Shown here: in pieces, positions 18,501 to 26,027 of the stretch | How positions within the stretch are numbered: the stretch's first letter is position 1 | Layout: every line of letters begins with the position of its first letter | NCBI GenBank assembly: GCA_052116865.1 | Contig: JBQKKG010000007.1 | Location: forward strand, 1 to 64,000 | Reading direction: 5' to 3' | Length of the DNA stretch: 64,000 nucleotides | Source: CAUPWF01 sp963515125 | GTDB taxonomy: Bacteria; Bacillota; Clostridia; Lachnospirales; Lachnospiraceae | The notes under the pieces: generated by a model | Seen by the model: only the letters and a program-made list of their open reading frames with translations | Database searches by the model: none | Told to the model about the DNA's origin: nothing | Translations under genes and position numbers: made by a program

Positions 18501-19996
18501 TCTAATGGCCACCCTGCTCCGCCTTGACCATATTCCTTCTTTACCAGTCTAGCTCTTGTACCTGCATCAATCTCTGTTTCATATATCTTACAGATACGAG
18601 TTCTTCCATTCTCAAATCCCGAACCCCGAATTAAGGTCTGTTTCACATATTCCGCTGGTACTACCAATTCTTTCTTTGGTTCGATATAAGTGTACTGATA
18701 TCCTCCAGCCGCTTTCTTTGTTACTTCCTGCCCCTTTCGTTCTAGTCCGAAATCCGCATCAAAAAAGGAAGCCTGATGATACTCGGCTTCCGCACTATTT
18801 CCAAATGAATTTAATTCATTCAGTTCTCTATTCAGTTCTTCATCTTCCGATGTTCTATTTAATGAAAGGTCATCACTACTTGATGAAGCACTACTTCCTC
18901 TGCCTGCATCTTCGCCTGTTCTCTGATTTTCCACATCTCCATTGTTGAGGATGGATTCTCTGGTTTGTGTTTCTGAAGATAACTCTCCATCAGCTGGTCT
19001 AGCAACTGGTTCGCTTCCTCTTCCACTTCCTTCATCTTCTCCTCTAGCATCCCGAATCGGAACAGTGTCTTGTATCTGCTTAGATTGTTCTCCTGTAGAT
19101 ACTTCATCGCCATTCTCCCGTATTTGCCCAGATTCTGAAGGTTCTGTTTCTCCATCTGAATGTTCGGATATAGTAGTCCGTCCACTTCGTGATACATTAA
19201 CGCCATCTCTGCCATATGATAATCTCCTTTCGTTTTCAATGGTCTTCAAGTTACGATTAAAACTTTTCAGAACACTACAGGAGACATCGCATACAAGAGA
19301 ACCAAGACGGTAAATCGTATCTTCATCAGTTACATTTACGATTTGACTAAAATCCTGTTCTTGCATAGATAAGTCAAATCCACATCTCGTACCTACCACA
19401 TACATAACACTCTGAAATACTAACTGTTCAGAAATGCTCATATCTTCTGGTAAGCCCTTGCGTTTTGTAAAAAATTCCTTTATCACACTACCTGATAGTT
19501 GCATTAATTCGGACATTCGATCTTCGAATTCCTCTTCTATTATGCCTCTGATCTCGGTCTTTGTAAAGTGTTTTAGCGAAGTCATCATCGTGTTTCTGTC
19601 TGTTCCATCATACTGCTTAATCTGCCCTTCTGACACAAGCATATCCAGATAATCCTTTAAGAAATCTCCCTCTAATGTCCATGTCAGGTTCTTGTTTTTG
19701 CCACCCGTATCGCTAATATCAAACACATATCTCATTCGTGGATTTAATGCTCTTGAAGGGAAGATGGCAATGCCTTTACTTCCCCTCTTAACAAATCGGT
19801 CCACTAACTTCCAAGTATCATAATCAGCACATAATGTTGCTCGTGGCTTCTGGGCATAAATCATAATAATGTTATCAAATTCATAACGATACAGATTACC
19901 AGCCAGACGAAGTACAGTTTTCCATTTGTCCGCTGACTTTGTAACATCGTGAATTTCTTCTTCATAGATTGCTCTTACTTTATAATCTACGCTCAT
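12551..19996 (-). CDS. Giant N6-adenine methylase-SNF2 helicase (LtrC-like) protein
   Basis: The 2,481-residue protein is of the multi-domain class carried by many clostridial conjugative elements. Residues 1-120 resemble the ArdC ssDNA-binding N-terminus ('WKLVDRFVKRGSKGIAIF'). A Ser/Glu/Gly-rich low-complexity stretch lies at about 260-400 and a separate Trp-rich domain at about 430-560. A methylase core has LEPSMGIGNFFG near 950 and NVPFGD (in place of NPPY) near 1,014. The helicase has Walker A VGAGKS near 1,669, DEAH near 1,832 and QREGRGIRQGN near 2,164. It may protect or process transferred DNA; this is inference. GGAGGTGATGGA precedes the start. Confidence 0.85.
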   Translation of the reverse strand: MSVDYKVRAIYEEEIHDVTKSADKWKTVLRLAGNLYRYEFDNIIMIYAQKPRATLCADYDTWKLVDRFVKRGSKGIAIFPSRALNPRMRYVFDISDTGGKNKNLTWTLEGDFLKDYLDMLVSEGQIKQYDGTDRNTMMTSLKHFTKTEIRGIIEEEFEDRMSELMQLSGSVIKEFFTKRKGLPEDMSISEQLVFQSVMYVVGTRCGFDLSMQEQDFSQIVNVTDEDTIYRLGSLVCDVSCSVLKSFNRNLKTIENERRLSYGRDGVNVSRSGRTTISEHSDGETEPSESGQIRENGDEVSTGEQSKQIQDTVPIRDARGEDEGSGRGSEPVARPADGELSSETQTRESILNNGDVENQRTGEDAGRGSSASSSSDDLSLNRTSEDEELNRELNELNSFGNSAEAEYHQASFFDADFGLERKGQEVTKKAAGGYQYTYIEPKKELVVPAEYVKQTLIRGSGFENGRTRICKIYETEIDAGTRARLVKKEYGQGGAGWPLEGYGLHGYDTFHSQGLRFQWRDEEGEKEGYISWKTVEKEIGVLIMTGEYQPERQSLDEIAMDGDREDIIDADFREVEDIEPEEVEIIDSFAIPDEPESYESNRVQAEADSSHEMTPEELAEEDHMVTMAEYGAEMKAEAEKLEVIPTDYAQVIADMDEDKRDAMEILVTECSIYSPFHPFLQDLAASTSLLMPNRLEFLSGIALGDKEERTGYCNNRYGLVEYVMKPFEVQLNYKNRHGERVKDSTGYRELYEVLSYMSKQPFYCGEDAKARYFEMLIGDKEKMKPIYRDFLDKQKAFVENQEKQKAWSDSFHGGATNAEVSRSEPVETPVDGEKHNFHFNLWEVPKGGAKTRYQWNVDAIHTLKLVESEGRLATTEEQKTLSNYVGWGGLSQVFDEKNENWKKEFAELKELLSEDEYTAARATVNNAFYTAPEVASCMSQALVQFGFRGGNVLEPSMGIGNFFGTIPTPLQRSNLYGVELDSISGRIAGQLYQKANISITGFEKTNYPDNFFDAVIGNVPFGDYKVFDPKYNKYNFRIHDYFIAKALDQVRPGGVVAVITTKGTLDKSNPTIRKYLAERAELVGAVRLPNTAFKDSAGTEVTSDILFLQKRERKIDIEPDWVHLGYTENGIAVNSYFTEHPEMILGRMEYDTRIYGQDSRYTVCVNDDEDFNLYAALNQAISNIKAEMTDFDRAVDAEEVSEDTIPANPDVRNFTYTFFEGKLYYRENSEMVRQNVSDSAEERIRLLDEIRQVTRELIDLQMEGCSDEELANSQRTLNKKYDNFVEKYGYVTSKANKTAFRDDSDYPLLCSLEEVNEDGEVKKADMFYKQTIKAKTVIDRVETAVEALNISVNEFGGVNLPYMLSIYEPDIEEMRQNVTEDMDVPFPEVEFSDEQTSEFKRAALVQELEGVIFLNPASFNENNPNAGWETSDEYLSGNVRDKFRVAKAAVSDNPSFAVNVAALEKVQPVDIEASDIDVRIGSTWVEPTDYEQFIYELVNTPRRARAVRTEWYNSGIQVHLNKMSMEWFIENKTMDKRSVAATKTYGTSRMDAYSIFEDTLNLKIVTVRDRVDDGDGKYHYVVNKNETMLAREKQSQIKEKFKDWLFSDPERRAKYVEYYNETFNNSRLREYDGSHLQFPGMNPEIDLKPHQRNAIARILLGGNTLLAHCVGAGKSFEMMAACMEQKRLGLANKTIMVVPKPLIGQTASEFLRLYPSANILVARERDFEKSRRKQFVSRIATGDYDCIIMSHSQFEKIPISAERKERMLNQKIDEITYAIDEMKSQNGERWTVKQMESARKKLEEQLKTLTDESRKDDLITFEELGVDSIMVDEAHNFKNLAIFSKMNNVSGISSTGAKKSTDMQLKCQYLSEINQGRGIVFATGTPISNTMCEMYVMQLYLQKEALEQMGIYHFDSWAANFGEVTTALELTVEGSGFRFKSRFNKFTNLPELMNIFREVADVQTSDMLDLDVPALRGGKAMIVESEPDWYVKQVMEDFVVRAERIRNGGVDPSEDNFLKITHEARLLGTDARLLDKDAPNNPDGKLNKVAENVFVEYEKAKADGRIGCQLIFSDIGTPSAEKDFTVYDYLKQSLIQYGIPEEEIAFIHDAKTDAQRDVLFKEMRAGKKKVLIGSTDKCGTGVNVQTHLVALHHVDCPWKPSSIEQREGRGIRQGNENDEIAVYRYVTKGTFDAYNWSLVENKQRFISQVMTSKAISRSCEDIDEATLSYAEIKAVATGNPLIKEKMQLDNDVQRLKLLKASYDNQRYGLQDNFMIRYPKLIKAANEKLACVKEDIKARDAELINNPDFSLVVGKITFTERVDGGTNLLETISKCKTGETTAIGAFHGFELLVEKNFLGVNYLILRGKTEYKMELSTSPVGNMVKLENTFAGISENEDFLDKKIEQYENDLASSKEEYEKPFAHEEELQVKLARQFELNAELDLENAKSVDADLGRVDQSEEEEKNIGVAERDVPYLTDNRIR

Positions 19997-20015
19997 TCCA
20001 TCACCTCCGTATTAT

Positions 20016-20378
20016 TTACTGAACTTTGCTTTTGAATATTCCCTTAAATAGTTTTAATTCCTCTTTGTCCAATGCCACTTCAAATTCCAACCCCAACGCT
20101 AATTTATTGGTTCGGTCTTCTTCTTTCTTAATCTTTCTAGCAAGGCGTAAGAGAATATAGTTCTCTTTGGAAAGTCTGACACATTCCTTGAAATCAATAG
20201 CTTTGTCAGCCTGTTCCTGTCTTTTCATAATTGTAGCTACAAGTGTTTTATTCACTTCCTCTACTTCCTCTAAAGAAATAAGAACGGATGCTTTCGTAGC
20301 ACCAGTTCTGTCCCATTCCTTATGAAGTTCACTCATTAAAAATTCCATTGTTTTGTCAATACTGTTAGTTTTTTTCAT
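20016..20378 (-). CDS. Small helical hypothetical protein
   Basis: The 120-residue, Lys/Glu-rich protein (MKKTNSIDKTMEFLMSELHKEW...) is predicted to be largely helical, with no motif I recognise. It begins with a good GGAGG site and lies 19 bp upstream of the methylase-helicase gene and 15 bp after the DpnD/PcfM-like gene, so it is part of the transfer operon. A role as a small partner of the giant protein is possible but unsupported. Confidence 0.6.
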   Translation of the reverse strand: MKKTNSIDKTMEFLMSELHKEWDRTGATKASVLISLEEVEEVNKTLVATIMKRQEQADKAIDFKECVRLSKENYILLRLARKIKKEEDRTNKLALGLEFEVALDKEELKLFKGIFKSKVQ

Positions 20379-20393
20379 TGCCTTATCCTCCGC

Positions 20394-20588
20394 TTATCGT
20401 GTTTTCTCTTTTTGTTGTTCTATAGGTTGAAATTCTACGCCCTTCATATCATCTGCATCGAGGATTACCTTCTGCCCATAATAAAGTTCCATTGCCTTAT
20501 CAATGGCATCTCCAAGTGTTTCTGCTTCTATCTTCTCCACTCTTGAAAGCTGCTCACTAATCTCTATCTCAAATACCTTTGTTGCCAT
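20394..20588 (-). CDS. DpnD/PcfM-like small protein
   Basis: The 64-residue protein MATKVFEIEISEQLSRVEKIEAETLGDAIDKAMELYYGQKVILDADDMKG has the two-strand, helix, strand layout of the DpnD/PcfM family, known from conjugative plasmids such as pCF10 and from the DpnI locus; function unknown. It starts directly after the stop codon of the preceding gene and is part of the same operon. Confidence 0.65.
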   Translation of the reverse strand: MATKVFEIEISEQLSRVEKIEAETLGDAIDKAMELYYGQKVILDADDMKGVEFQPIEQQKEKTR

Positions 20589-21503
20589 CTATCTCACCAT
20601 CTCTTTCTGCACAGGTGCTGCTCCAATAAAATTACTATCATACTTGCCACCTGATAGATTATTTAAGAACACTTCCTGTCTGCCAGTGCAAAAGACATCA
20701 TACATTGCATTCGTAGCAGCCTCTTTCACAGAGGTTTCAAGGATTGGACTCTCTGCAATCTTCTTATAGAAGTTGAACAAATCCTCCTGACTGCTTCTGA
20801 AATCATCAATGGTTTCAATCTCTTTCACTTCACCGTACTTTTCTCTGATGATTGAAAAATCTACAAGGCTCGGTGTATTCCCAAGATATACTCCATGATC
20901 CCACTCCAAACCGATTGTCTGATTATCCTCAGTAGGTTCTTCGCCCTTTGGATACTTGGTGTACATTCCAGAACCGATTGCAACTACCATACTTCCCTGC
21001 TTTACATCCATAAGAAGTAAGTTTCTAGCAGATAGCTTCTCTAATACTCTGTAGTCCGAGCCATTGAAATTGTGAAGAATATCTCCCTGCTCAAAATGGC
21101 TGTCCACTGGTTTGTAAGTGAATTGAAACTTAGTATTGGTACTTCCATCAATTCTCAGACCAAGATTGGTTACTTTATCAAGGCAGTAAGCGTTACATAC
21201 ATCCTCTGCAAATACTGTCTTTACATCAATCTCATCAAATCTGCCACCAAGAAATCCTCTTAGCTGCATTTCACTAGAACAAAATCTTGCTTCCACTCTT
21301 TTATGCTCTGAAAACTCAATCTGCATCCAGTTCTTATCCTCTGACAAGGTCTTTGCCAGTGCTAATGCAATCTGACCACCCATGACCAGCGAATCCGTTT
21401 TTCTTCCAACATGAATCTGCATGAAATCATCCAACGATAAAAGATAATTCATTGTTTTTCCTTTTAAATGCTCTTTCACAAGCACAATCTCTTCTAACTT
21501 CAT
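20589..21503 (-). CDS. Conserved ICE protein of unknown function
   Basis: The 304-residue protein (MKLEEIVLVKEHLKGKTMNYLLSLDDFMQIHVG...) is soluble and of mixed structure, with a C-terminal 'EDLFNFYKKIAESPILETS' helix and a 'GGKYDSNFIGAAPV' tail. I do not recognise a domain with certainty. Its place between the NlpC/P60 hydrolase and the DpnD-like gene is typical of clostridial ICE operons. The start was set to the second ATG because GGAGGAATTT precedes it. A 9-bp stem hairpin stands 12 bases upstream of that site. Confidence 0.65.
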   Translation of the reverse strand: MKLEEIVLVKEHLKGKTMNYLLSLDDFMQIHVGRKTDSLVMGGQIALALAKTLSEDKNWMQIEFSEHKRVEARFCSSEMQLRGFLGGRFDEIDVKTVFAEDVCNAYCLDKVTNLGLRIDGSTNTKFQFTYKPVDSHFEQGDILHNFNGSDYRVLEKLSARNLLLMDVKQGSMVVAIGSGMYTKYPKGEEPTEDNQTIGLEWDHGVYLGNTPSLVDFSIIREKYGEVKEIETIDDFRSSQEDLFNFYKKIAESPILETSVKEAATNAMYDVFCTGRQEVFLNNLSGGKYDSNFIGAAPVQKEMVR

Positions 21504-21525
21504 AAATTCCTCCATTCTACAAAAG

Positions 21526-21554
21526 AAGGGCGAAACTTTCTTGGCTTCACCCTT
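21526..21554 (-). promoter_or_regulatory. Intercistronic hairpin before the 304-residue gene
   Basis: On the minus strand AAGGGTGAA pairs with TTCGCCCTT (nine pairs, one T-G) around an 11-base loop. It lies 9 bases after the NlpC/P60 stop codon and 12 bases before the next GGAGG, the same layout as the conserved-loop hairpins. No T-run follows. Confidence 0.5.
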
Positions 21555-21563
21555 GTCCTTTGT

Positions 21564-23465
21564 CTACTTATTTGGTCTTGCATATAACACAGCACTTCCA
21601 CTATGGAAGTCCCCATATACAACACCCTCTGCTTCGTTTTTCGCTTCAACCATCTTTCCATTTCCAGCATAAATACCAACATGACTGATATTCATATATC
21701 TGCCGTTATTTGTATAACTGTAGAAAATCAGATCGCCCGGTTGAAGTTCTGCTTCTGTTACGGACTTTCCTGCTTCGTTAAGTCCCTGTGCTTCCGCAGC
21801 TGCTGTGGTTGCACCACCATAACTGATATCCACTCCCGCAGCTCTCCATGAATAATATGCCAGTGAACTGCAATCATAATAATTGCCTGTATCTCTTAAA
21901 TCCTGACTGTATGGATAACCTACTTTTGTCAGTGCATAACTTAATACTGACTTTTGCGTACTATCACTAATCGTATTTAAGATGGCATTTATCTCTGCCT
22001 GTGTCAGCGAAGAAACACTGTTTCCTCCGCCACCACCTCCACCAGAGTAGCCAATCATTGCAAGATTCTCTGGACTCATCATTTCATTAAGAAGTGCTAT
22101 CTGTTCCGAAGAAAAACCATATATGGTAATCATATCCCGATAACTCTTTATTGATACATTTACACTTAGGATTGTCTCAGAACTTGTTGTTCCATCTCCA
22201 TTATCATGTGATTCTGTTCTTGAACTCGTTGTATAGGAACACATGTCATCTACCACATCCTGAAGCCACCCCTTAGAAGTATCATTCATTATAGTCGCAG
22301 CATCCCCAATTCCATGCTTCACCATATACACGCACATAATGTCGTAGTAATTAGATGGATTAGCATCCGTACCTTCGTAATCCACATAGACCACTTCTCC
22401 ACTGTCATATCCCGTATGGTCATTTGCCAGAGTATTCACATCACGATTGAACTCTGCAACATAAGCACTTGTAACTGTCTGGACTGTATCACCCGCTTCA
22501 AGTGGTGGTAAAAATAAAGCAAATGGTGAATTGTAAATCGTTGCAACTACTGCAATCACAGGCACACATATCAGCGCTATCAAAAGAACCAACAGCAATA
22601 GAAACGGACCAATCACTGCGATAATCTGCTTAATCACCATTGATGCTCTACGAAACACCAAATCTTTTACAAGTTTTGCAAGAGAATCCTGCTGATCATT
22701 CTGTGCTTTCATCTTATCTAAAAAGAATTTCACTTTTCTTGCACGATTACTACGCACCATATCGTCATGTTCTATCTTTGCTCCAACTACTTCTCCTGCC
22801 GCAAAACCTATTGCTGTACCAACTCCCGGCGCAACTGCTGTGCCTGCTGCCGAAGCTGCAACTTTTGTTGTAACCTTAGCCGTAATCTTAGCTGTTTTCT
22901 TTGCAGTCTCTTTTGTAGTCTCTTTAGCGACTTTTTTCGACACATCTTTTACAGTCTTTTTCGCTGCTTTCTTTGCAATCTTCTTACCTGCCTGAACCTG
23001 CTTAATCTTTCTTTGCTTTGCTGCGATTGCCTGCCTTTTAAACAATGCCGCACCTCTCGACGCAGTACCTGTTACCGGTTTCGATGCTTCATACATAATT
23101 CCAGCAGCCTGTTGTACTTCTCTACCACCTTCCATATGGTCTGTTGCAGTCTTTGCACCTACAACTCCTGCATTCCGAAGTGTAGTCTTCTTGACCTTAA
23201 TGGGCTGGTTACTATTCTGTATCCCTTTACAGAATTTAGAAATACGTCCTGTTCTATCAGCCTTTGTCTTATGAATGGTGCTCTTTCGATATGACTTACT
23301 TTGCTTCTCATTAGCAACCGCACTACCCTTAATCTTGGGAGAACGGTCAACAGTGTATATATTACTACCTTTGATGGATGCACCTTTGGGAACATGGCTG
23401 TGAATCTTCGCTTTCTCTTTGGTATGAATCACCATCGGCTTATCATCAACCTTTTTGATGTTCAA
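21564..23465 (-). CDS. CD1108-type mobile-element NlpC/P60 cell-wall hydrolase
   Basis: The 633-residue protein starts with a basic cytoplasmic region and a Lys/Ala/Thr repeat zone at about 150-215 (KKxAKxTxK). A glycine-rich segment, then one membrane span at about 285-315, follow. The extracellular part ends in an NlpC/P60 domain with Cys532 (DCSSLAYYSW) and His595 (ISHVGIYAG). A poly-Gly linker (about residues 478-484) precedes the catalytic domain. Such proteins open peptidoglycan for the conjugation channel, the VirB1-like role. The start is a TTG preceded by GGGAGG eight bases upstream. It lies just downstream of virB4. Confidence 0.85.
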   Translation of the reverse strand: MNIKKVDDKPMVIHTKEKAKIHSHVPKGASIKGSNIYTVDRSPKIKGSAVANEKQSKSYRKSTIHKTKADRTGRISKFCKGIQNSNQPIKVKKTTLRNAGVVGAKTATDHMEGGREVQQAAGIMYEASKPVTGTASRGAALFKRQAIAAKQRKIKQVQAGKKIAKKAAKKTVKDVSKKVAKETTKETAKKTAKITAKVTTKVAASAAGTAVAPGVGTAIGFAAGEVVGAKIEHDDMVRSNRARKVKFFLDKMKAQNDQQDSLAKLVKDLVFRRASMVIKQIIAVIGPFLLLLVLLIALICVPVIAVVATIYNSPFALFLPPLEAGDTVQTVTSAYVAEFNRDVNTLANDHTGYDSGEVVYVDYEGTDANPSNYYDIMCVYMVKHGIGDAATIMNDTSKGWLQDVVDDMCSYTTSSRTESHDNGDGTTSSETILSVNVSIKSYRDMITIYGFSSEQIALLNEMMSPENLAMIGYSGGGGGGGNSVSSLTQAEINAILNTISDSTQKSVLSYALTKVGYPYSQDLRDTGNYYDCSSLAYYSWRAAGVDISYGGATTAAAEAQGLNEAGKSVTEAELQPGDLIFYSYTNNGRYMNISHVGIYAGNGKMVEAKNEAEGVVYGDFHSGSAVLYARPNK

Positions 23466-23520
23466 TGTTCTTACCTCCCTGCCAAATAAAACATGCCACC
23501 ATGATTACTCCTAGTGGCAT
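23446..23520 (-). CDS. Possible 24-residue hydrophobic peptide
   Basis: An ATG with AAGAAGGAT just upstream opens the frame MPLGVIMVACFIWQGGKNIEH..., ending 20 bases inside the next gene. It has a hydrophobic N-terminus and a polar tail. It is immediately downstream of virB4, and translation could couple virB4 to the hydrolase. No homologue is recognised and the spacing is tight, so it is tentative. Confidence 0.3.
   Translation of the reverse strand: MPLGVIMVACFIWQGGKNIEHQKG
23493..23520 (-). promoter_or_regulatory. Intercistronic hairpin after virB4 with GUAA loop
   Basis: On the minus strand ATGCCAC pairs with GTGGCAT and the stem continues inward to a GTAA tetraloop with one mismatch. 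It begins eight bases after the virB4 stop codon and ends 13 bases before the GGGAGG of the hydrolase gene. Confidence 0.45.
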
Positions 23521-23527
23521 ATCCTTC

Positions 23528-25924
23528 TTATTCTTCAATTCCTTTTGCTCTCGCAAGTGCTGCCTCTTTTGCTTTCTGTTCCGCAATCTTTTCATGGATA
23601 TTGGTGTTATAAAGTTTATAGAGGTTGGTATCCTTACTGATCTGATTATCAAATGGAATAACTACTGAACCACATTTAATCAGTCCCATACCTGATGAAG
23701 TGTTTGTTACAAATCGAAGCTGTGCTTCTGATACACCAACTACTTCTGCCATCTTAGAACTGTCTGTATTTGCCTGTTTTAATAAGGCTACAAATTCTGA
23801 GTTAGCAAGCATTGTGGTAGCTGTATAGTTCTGTAATAAATCCACGACATTCTGTGTGATACCAGTACATAAACCTCCCTGCTTACGCACTTTTTTCCAT
23901 AACTGCTGTAAATACTTCGCAGAATATTCTGAGTTAAGCAAAACGTGGAATTCATCAATATAAAGCCAAGTTGCCTTACCTGCTTTTCCATTCTCTACAA
24001 TTCTCTGCTGAATACTCTCCATCATAACAAGCATAGTAATAGGACTAAGTTCTGCACCTAAGTCTCTGATTCCATATACAGTAAATCTGTTATCTACATC
24101 CACATTTGACTGGTGATTGAAGATATTTAAGGAACCAGATACAAATAACTCAAGTGACAATGCAATATCCTTCGCTTCATCTTCTGGTTGCTGTAACAGT
24201 AAATCATAGAAGTCTGACATAACAGGGATATACTTTTCTTTGCTTCTTGCAATGTCGATATAGAGTTTTCTTACACATCTATCAATGATTGATTTCTGTC
24301 TGGAATTTAAAGTATCTCCAATACACTGTTCACAAAGACCAAGCATAAACTCGCCCTTTTCTCTTACCCAACCCTTAGAATCGTTCTGGTCTAAGTTCCA
24401 TACATCCATCGCAAGGGGATTCACATAGTTGTCTGTGTAGGTAGACATATTTACTACAGTTCCACCATAGGTCTGTGCAATATCAAAATACTCGTTCATT
24501 GGATCAATTACGATGATTTCATCATCACCCGATAAGAATACATTTCCCATCTCCATCTTACAGAAGAAGGACTTTCCAGAACCAGGTACTCCAAATACGA
24601 ATCCGTTTCCGTTAATCAGTTTCTTACGATTCCCTACATTGATGTTCTTTGAAATCTGATTGATGCCGTAGTAATTACCTCCAGCATCATTTAATTCCTG
24701 CACATTAAATGGCATAAGAACAGCTAGTGACTGTGTAAGCATAGTTCTCATGGTTTCTACCTGTCTCACTCCAATTGGAAGTGTAGTATTTAGTGCTTCT
24801 CTCTGTTTCAAATAATGCACATCAATGGTACAACTGTTACGCTTTCCAATGGTTTCAATGGTTTCGCAGATGCTTTCTAATTCCTTTTTGCTCTCCGCCA
24901 TAACAATAATGGTGACTCCCACATAGAACAGGCACTGGTCATTCTCACGCACATCATCCATAATTGCTTCAATTTCCTTTTTCTCTGTTCTCTTTGCATA
25001 TGAGATTTCAGTAGAAAAGTCATTGTTCTTATTACGAACTCTCTGCTGTTTGATAATGTCAGATTCAATACCTAAGTATTTCTTCTGAAGTGTCTTTGTG
25101 GTCAAGTCCTTTGGAACTGGAACAACATCAATACTCGTCATAGAGTGTACTGGAAGTGACGTAATCTCATTGATGAATCGGTCTGACAAGCTGCTTGGAT
25201 ACTTCTTAATAAACAATGCTCTGCAGAACTTGCTCTCATCTTCAAAGTGGTCTGGGAAGAACTTAATCATGCCATTGCATAAATCATTCTTAAAATCCGC
25301 TCCTACCTTCTTTGCTTCCTTCAAATCAAAGTTGAAACTGTTCTCATCTCCTAAGTGGTAATAATCATAAAGCACCTTAATTCTTTCATTTCCAGAAAGA
25401 GGAACAATCTCTGCTCCAAGTTCTACAAATGCCTTATGAATGGTTGCTTCAAGGGTTGCAAACTGTGCCTTTGCCTCCTCGAAATTCTTTCTTTCGATCG
25501 TGACAGTCAGGTATCTTTCCTGCTCAATCCCCTGTCTGCCCTCATGAATCTTTTCTTCAATGATGTCATTGTAAATCTTACGGAAACTGTCATAACCATC
25601 ATCACAGTAAGCAAGCAGAACTTTGTCTCTCAGATCAATCATGTTCTTATTCTTATTGTTGATTGTAATTTTGAAGTTACAATCCAAAGAATTAAGGAAC
25701 TTACAATATCTCTCAAATACTCCAATTTGTTCATCCTCTGTTGCTGTGGTGTAGTTAATATCCTGAAAACGATAACACTTTGAATATCTATTCTTTGCCA
25801 CTTCAAAGATTCCATTCTCTGCTACCGCCATAATTTCAATGGTTTCCTGTATGGATTTCGGTGCCTTGTAAAGAGGTTCACTTGCTTTCTTTAACACCTT
25901 GAATCCGTCTCCAAATAAGCCCAT
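23528..25924 (-). CDS. virB4: VirB4/TraC-type conjugation ATPase
   Basis: The 798-residue protein has the Walker A VFGVPGSGKSFFC at about residue 446, a Walker B 'DEIIVIDPMNEY', 'WLYIDEFHVLL' near 650 and a 'KQGGLCTGITQNVVDLL' segment, as expected for VirB4 ATPases. It energises assembly of the mating channel at the inner face of the membrane. The N-terminal 400 residues form the usual channel-contact domain. The gene lies in the PrgI-VirB4-hydrolase order typical of Gram-positive type IV secretion operons. The start MGLFGDG has an AAGGAAGG stretch upstream. Confidence 0.93.
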   Translation of the reverse strand: MGLFGDGFKVLKKASEPLYKAPKSIQETIEIMAVAENGIFEVAKNRYSKCYRFQDINYTTATEDEQIGVFERYCKFLNSLDCNFKITINNKNKNMIDLRDKVLLAYCDDGYDSFRKIYNDIIEEKIHEGRQGIEQERYLTVTIERKNFEEAKAQFATLEATIHKAFVELGAEIVPLSGNERIKVLYDYYHLGDENSFNFDLKEAKKVGADFKNDLCNGMIKFFPDHFEDESKFCRALFIKKYPSSLSDRFINEITSLPVHSMTSIDVVPVPKDLTTKTLQKKYLGIESDIIKQQRVRNKNNDFSTEISYAKRTEKKEIEAIMDDVRENDQCLFYVGVTIIVMAESKKELESICETIETIGKRNSCTIDVHYLKQREALNTTLPIGVRQVETMRTMLTQSLAVLMPFNVQELNDAGGNYYGINQISKNINVGNRKKLINGNGFVFGVPGSGKSFFCKMEMGNVFLSGDDEIIVIDPMNEYFDIAQTYGGTVVNMSTYTDNYVNPLAMDVWNLDQNDSKGWVREKGEFMLGLCEQCIGDTLNSRQKSIIDRCVRKLYIDIARSKEKYIPVMSDFYDLLLQQPEDEAKDIALSLELFVSGSLNIFNHQSNVDVDNRFTVYGIRDLGAELSPITMLVMMESIQQRIVENGKAGKATWLYIDEFHVLLNSEYSAKYLQQLWKKVRKQGGLCTGITQNVVDLLQNYTATTMLANSEFVALLKQANTDSSKMAEVVGVSEAQLRFVTNTSSGMGLIKCGSVVIPFDNQISKDTNLYKLYNTNIHEKIAEQKAKEAALARAKGIEE

Positions 25925-25991
25925 TCGCTCTTACCTTCCTTTCTGCTTTCGCATATAGCACCGCCGGAGTAATCCCGGCAAGTGCCAACAT
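25878..25991 (-). CDS. Possible 37-residue small membrane peptide
   Basis: The frame MLALAGITPAVLYAKAERKV... has a short hydrophobic stretch and a basic tail and overlaps the virB4 start by 47 bases in another frame. The in-frame sequence continues upstream (IPDFLVGV) to a TAA without a standard start, so the true start is unclear. The ATG has only a weak GGGG site. It fills most of the gap between prgI and virB4. Confidence 0.3.
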   Translation of the reverse strand: MLALAGITPAVLYAKAERKVRANGLIWRRIQGVKESK

Positions 25992-26012
25992 TACCCCGAC
26001 TAAAAAGTCAGG
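25963..26012 (-). promoter_or_regulatory. Two short hairpins between prgI and virB4
   Basis: Plus-strand 25,995-26,012 (CCCGACT-AAAA-AGTCAGG) and 25,963-25,979 (GCCGG...CCGGC) are short inverted repeats in the 103-bp gap. Neither is followed by a T-run on the minus strand. They may be mRNA structures or reflect the small ORF there. Confidence 0.4.
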
Positions 26013-26027
26013 TATTCCTTCTAGTTA

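Noticed and set aside
22767..23294. Plus-strand ORF of 175 codons rich in Cys and Phe
   Set aside because: It is the complement of the Lys/Ala/Thr-rich part of the NlpC/P60 hydrolase; low-complexity shadow.
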